This document shows, piece by piece, positions 6,528-9,310 of a stretch of DNA of 9,310 nt. Origin of the DNA: Propionibacteriaceae bacterium (GTDB lineage: Bacteria; Actinomycetota; Actinomycetes; Propionibacteriales; Propionibacteriaceae); assembly GCA_030528545.1 (NCBI GenBank), contig JAUMYR010000021.1:19982-29291 (forward strand). The letters run 5' to 3'. Position 1 is the first letter of the stretch. Each line of letters begins with the position of its first letter. The position numbers were made by a program, and so were the translations under genes. The notes below the pieces were generated by a model. It was not told the DNA's origin, made no database searches, and saw only the letters and a list, made by a program, of their open reading frames with translations.

Positions 6528-8356
6528 GGGGTCTCCTTCTGGGTCTTGGTGGGGATATCGGGCGTGGGCCCAGCCTCGCCCAGACCGAGGATCATCAGGT
6601 CGGTGAGGGTGGAGGTCAGCGTCTCGCTTTCGGCCCCGGTGAGGGGACGACCGGTGGCCAGCACCGCTTGCAGGTGCAGCAGCCGGATCGAGCGGGCGAA
6701 TACCACGTCGTCGACCTCTGAGAGCCGCCGCACGAGCGGGTTGGCCCAGTTCAGCAACACCGTGGTCCCGGCGGCCGAGTCGCGTTCAGCGGTCACCTTG
6801 TCTAGGGCGTTGAGGATACTCGTCCACCTAGACGAGCCGGACTCACGCGCCTTGTGCCGCTCAGCCCGGCGCAACAGATCGGGATCGGTGAGCAGGAAAG
6901 CCGGGATATCTCCGCTCGCGGCCAGCCGGACGGCGGCCGTCGCGCCGGAAGCGGACAGCACGGCATCAGCGCGGGATTCCAGCCGGACGGCGGCCGCCCG
7001 GTCCGAGGAGGGGACGGCCTCCAGCCGGTCCAGGATGTCGGAGACGGAAATCTCGCGCACGATGACGCCAGGAATGAGGGACGGTAGCCGATGGAGCACT
7101 TCGGCGTCCCAGGTGTAGGTGGCGTTGACCACCACCTGGCGCTGCGAGCTGAGGGCATTCACTTGCCGGAACTGGTCGGTGGTGGGCACATAGGCGATCT
7201 CGGTGGAGTGGGCGACGATATCGCCGATGGTGCGCAGCCCGCGGGAGGTCTCCAGCGGCAGCAACCTCACGATCAGCGGCGCGATCTCGTCGTCGTGCAC
7301 CGCCAGCGCCTTCAACCCCAGGTAGTGGGTCGCGACGAAGGCCTCCAGCCGCAGCGGATCGGTCGCGGCCATGGACGAAATCCACGACCTCAAGGCCATG
7401 CCGATGGCGTCTCGGGTGGCGCCGAGGGCGGGGTCGTCGATGAGTCCTTCCCTGGACGCGGTCGGGTTCAGCCCCGTCGAGTCCAGCACGACCGTGGCGA
7501 AGAAGGCCCATTCGGGAGCGATGTCGCGGCAGCGTTCGCTGACCAGCATCCGGCCGCAATACACCTGATGGGCTCCGCCAGAGTTCGGTGGGACGGGGTG
7601 GGGCAGCACATAGGCGACTCCCCGGGTGCCGGTGAGCGGGATATCGAGCCGGATCATGTCGAAGGGCTGGGCCCCGATCAGGTCGGTGCCGTAGCCGAGC
7701 AGCGTTTCGTGGTCATCGGAGAGGAAGGGGGCGGGCTCAGTCACCGTCACATCGCCGGTTGCCTGCCTGACCGTGATCGGCACCGGAAGATATCTGGCAT
7801 AGTGGCGGGCCAATCGCCGAACCGCGTCCGGACCGACCAGGCGGGAATCGTCCGCCCTGGTGCGTAGGATCACTTCGGTGCCGGCCGGCAGGTCCTCGTC
7901 CAGTTCGTCCAGTGTGAAGGTGCCGTCCCCGCGTCCCACCCATTCCAGGCTCGCTCCGCTCCGGATGGAGCGGGTCCGCACCCGGATCTCGTCGGAAACC
8001 ATGAGGGCGCTGAGCAGACCGATCCCGAATCGGCCCAGCATTCCTTTGGCCGGGAGACCGAAGGTGTCTTTCTTCAAGGAACTGCCGACGGTGGCGAGGA
8101 AGTCGGTGATTTCCTCGGAGGTGAGCCCTACACCGTCGTCGCGGACGCTGAGGCTTGGCCCCTCGATCCCGGCCGGGGTGATGAGGATTCCGCCGCTGCG
8201 CCAGGACGGGTCCTGCTGGGAGCGGGCCGAGATGGCATCGGTGGCGTTCTGGATGAGCTCGCGCAGATAGACGCTGGGCGTGGTGTAGATCGCCGAGGAC
8301 AGCAAGTCCACGATTCCGCGCAAATCGACTCTGAAACGCTCCACCAGCCCCACCAT
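6524..8356 (-). CDS. HSP90-family (HtpG-like) GHKL ATPase
   Basis: Cytoplasmic ATP-driven chaperone-type protein. Numbered from the ATG at 8354-8356 (610 aa): an N-terminal GHKL ATPase domain (about 1-205), a middle domain (about 215-470) and a short C-terminal domain (about 480-595). Nucleotide-site residues are present: Glu33, Asn37 and Asp40 in ELIQNATDAI, Asp73 in RDDGVGL, and the glycine loop GRFGIG (108-113). The HSP90 catalytic-loop arginine is also present in LNPTASREGL (Arg302). ATP hydrolysis therefore looks possible. There is no MEEVD-like tail; it ends with TKTQKETP. An in-frame GTG at 8399-8401 would add 15 residues, but neither start has a clear ribosome site. The ATG gives the compact N-terminus (MVGLVERFRVDLRGIVDLLSS) expected for the family. 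It is coupled to the TPR-like gene downstream and lies after cobS. It looks like a divergent actinobacterial HSP90 subgroup rather than standard htpG. Confidence 0.9.
   Translation of the reverse strand: MVGLVERFRVDLRGIVDLLSSAIYTTPSVYLRELIQNATDAISARSQQDPSWRSGGILITPAGIEGPSLSVRDDGVGLTSEEITDFLATVGSSLKKDTFGLPAKGMLGRFGIGLLSALMVSDEIRVRTRSIRSGASLEWVGRGDGTFTLDELDEDLPAGTEVILRTRADDSRLVGPDAVRRLARHYARYLPVPITVRQATGDVTVTEPAPFLSDDHETLLGYGTDLIGAQPFDMIRLDIPLTGTRGVAYVLPHPVPPNSGGAHQVYCGRMLVSERCRDIAPEWAFFATVVLDSTGLNPTASREGLIDDPALGATRDAIGMALRSWISSMAATDPLRLEAFVATHYLGLKALAVHDDEIAPLIVRLLPLETSRGLRTIGDIVAHSTEIAYVPTTDQFRQVNALSSQRQVVVNATYTWDAEVLHRLPSLIPGVIVREISVSDILDRLEAVPSSDRAAAVRLESRADAVLSASGATAAVRLAASGDIPAFLLTDPDLLRRAERHKARESGSSRWTSILNALDKVTAERDSAAGTTVLLNWANPLVRRLSEVDDVVFARSIRLLHLQAVLATGRPLTGAESETLTSTLTDLMILGLGEAGPTPDIPTKTQKETP
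6533..6538 (-). promoter_or_regulatory. Ribosome binding site of the TPR-like gene, inside the HSP90-like gene
   Basis: AAGGAG on the minus strand, followed by ACCCC and the ATG at 6525-6527. It lies within the last codons of the HSP90-like gene. With the ATGA stop/start overlap this is a classic arrangement for translational coupling and balanced production of two partner proteins. Confidence 0.7.
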
Positions 8357-8379
8357 CCGGTTTGTTCGTTGACGAGCCG

Positions 8380-8385
8380 ATCTTA
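8380..8385 (-). promoter_or_regulatory. Possible -10 box before the HSP90-like gene
   Basis: TAAGAT on the minus strand lies 23 nt before the ATG at 8356, and transcription would start about 12 nt before that ATG. A -35 match is poor (TTCCAT about 18 nt further upstream). If real, it would give the three-gene block its own promoter independent of cobS and would exclude the GTG at 8401 as the start. Confidence 0.25.
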
Positions 8386-8441
8386 GGCCCGCCCGAGACA
8401 CTAATGGAAGGACGGGTCGCTGGCTAGGCTATTTTCCCGGC

Positions 8442-9278
8442 TTAGAGGATGCCTGCCAGTGCCAGCCAGAAGGCGAGAGTGGACAGCTCGACGATGGCCC
8501 CGAAGGTGTCGCCGGTGAGGCCTCCAAAGCGGGCCTGAAAGCGATGCGCGGCGACCGAACCAACCAGGAAGGCGACGACCGCGGCGGCGACGAACCAGAG
8601 CACGCCCACCAGGGTGTATTCCGGCCATATCTCCTGGAAGGCACCAGGTGTGCCCACTAGGTGGAGGCGGGACTCGAACTGCTTGGCGACGATGCCGAAT
8701 AGGCCCACCACGGCCACCCCGAGGAGGGTGAGAATAAGGGTCCACCACGCCGCGCGACGTGAGGTCACCTGAGCGAATAGCGCGCCGAAACCACCCTGCC
8801 GGGCTCCGGGACGCCACTGCCCGGTAGCCCGGACGCACGCCGCCCGCCCAACGACCGGCCCGGTGATGAAAGCGGCGGCCATGATCGAAGGCGACAGACC
8901 GCTCAGCGCCGCCCACTCAAGTATCAGCACGAGGACGAGGGCCGCGACCCCCATCGGGCCGATGTCGGAGCGGCGCATGATGTCCAATGCCTCTTTGGCG
9001 GGCCTGCGGGAACCGAAGCCGTCGGCGGTGTCGGCAAGACCGTCCAGGTGCATCGCGCCGGTGCACACGGCCAGCACCGCCAAACCGACCGCGGCCCCGA
9101 GGGAGCCGTTGTGGCTGTACCACCCCAGGGCGAGCGCGAAGACCGCGGCGATCAGTCCGAGGACCGCACCGACGAGGGGAAACCTCAGGATCAGGCGGCG
9201 CGCGACCTGACGGTCGAGGTCGATGAGGGGTGCGGGCAGCACCGTGAACACCCCGATCGCACTTGGGAGGTACCGCAT
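8442..9278 (-). CDS. cobS: Adenosylcobinamide-GDP ribazoletransferase (cobalamin synthase)
   Basis: Integral membrane enzyme that joins adenosylcobinamide-GDP to alpha-ribazole (or its phosphate) to give adenosylcobalamin (or its phosphate), releasing GMP; a final step of B12 assembly. The 278-aa protein is close to the usual family length. It has the family signature HLDGLADTADG (77-87), then RRSDIGPMG (102-110), and the C-terminal GGLTGDTFGA (252-261) followed by Glu264. About seven hydrophobic segments are visible: roughly 34-54, 60-76, 112-128, 131-148, 177-198, 222-245 and 262-277. The ATG has only a modest ribosome site (AGGG, 7 nt upstream), but the N-terminus (MRYLPSAIGVFTVLPAP) fits the family. 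A TAG lies just upstream at 9288-9290 and could end a preceding gene; cobU or cobT would be typical, but too little sequence is present to tell. The HSP90-like gene starts downstream after a short gap and is functionally unrelated. Confidence 0.95.
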   Translation of the reverse strand: MRYLPSAIGVFTVLPAPLIDLDRQVARRLILRFPLVGAVLGLIAAVFALALGWYSHNGSLGAAVGLAVLAVCTGAMHLDGLADTADGFGSRRPAKEALDIMRRSDIGPMGVAALVLVLILEWAALSGLSPSIMAAAFITGPVVGRAACVRATGQWRPGARQGGFGALFAQVTSRRAAWWTLILTLLGVAVVGLFGIVAKQFESRLHLVGTPGAFQEIWPEYTLVGVLWFVAAAVVAFLVGSVAAHRFQARFGGLTGDTFGAIVELSTLAFWLALAGIL

Positions 9279-9310
9279 GGCGGCACCCTACCAGCGCGAC
9301 CGTCTCGCGG

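Noticed and set aside
7091..7867. Plus-strand open frame of 258 aa opposite the HSP90-like gene
   Set aside because: It lies over well-defined HSP90 domains on the minus strand and shows no recognisable motif.
8402..8441. Terminator between cobS and the HSP90-like gene
   Set aside because: No convincing hairpin is present in the 40-nt gap, so read-through from cobS cannot be excluded.
9279..9310. Possible end of another cobalamin gene upstream of cobS, ending at TAG 9288-9290
   Set aside because: Only about six codons are visible, which cannot support an identification.

Overview
The window looks like a chromosomal segment from a high-G+C actinobacterium. The evidence is strong G/C bias at third codon positions, an actinobacterial-type bifunctional penicillin-binding protein (PBP) with a long Pro/Thr/Glu/Lys tail, a class F/E-like sortase, and an HSP90-like protein paired with a large helical-repeat protein. 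A cobalamin-synthesis gene (cobS) would fit a B12-producing group such as Propionibacteriaceae, but that placement is inference. No rRNA, tRNA, CRISPR array, insertion sequence or phage gene was recognised.

All six genes lie on the minus strand, so transcription runs from high to low coordinates. The order is cobS (9278-8442), a 40-nt gap, an HSP90-like GHKL ATPase gene (start about 8356, end 6524), a large helical-repeat (TPR-like) protein gene (6527-3642) whose start codon overlaps the ATPase stop as ATGA, a YbjN-domain protein gene (3614-3129), an inverted repeat that could terminate transcription (3088-3123), a bifunctional PBP gene (2974-770), and a sortase gene (from GTG at 710 or ATG at 734, ending at 39).

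The window splits into three functional blocks. CobS catalyses a late step of adenosylcobalamin assembly at the membrane. The middle block of HSP90-like ATPase, helical-repeat protein and YbjN protein is tightly coupled and is probably one operon; its function is unknown to me. It combines a chaperone-type ATPase, a scaffold of the kind that binds peptides or partner proteins, and a small protein whose family has a secretion-chaperone-like fold, so a protein-quality or client-handling system is a reasonable hypothesis. The last block is a cell-envelope pair: a peptidoglycan glycosyltransferase/transpeptidase with a probable wall-spanning tail, and a sortase 35 to 59 nt downstream.

The most interesting item is the HSP90-like/TPR-like/YbjN module. 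The rest is ordinary actinobacterial housekeeping content with a few start-site and regulatory details worth checking.
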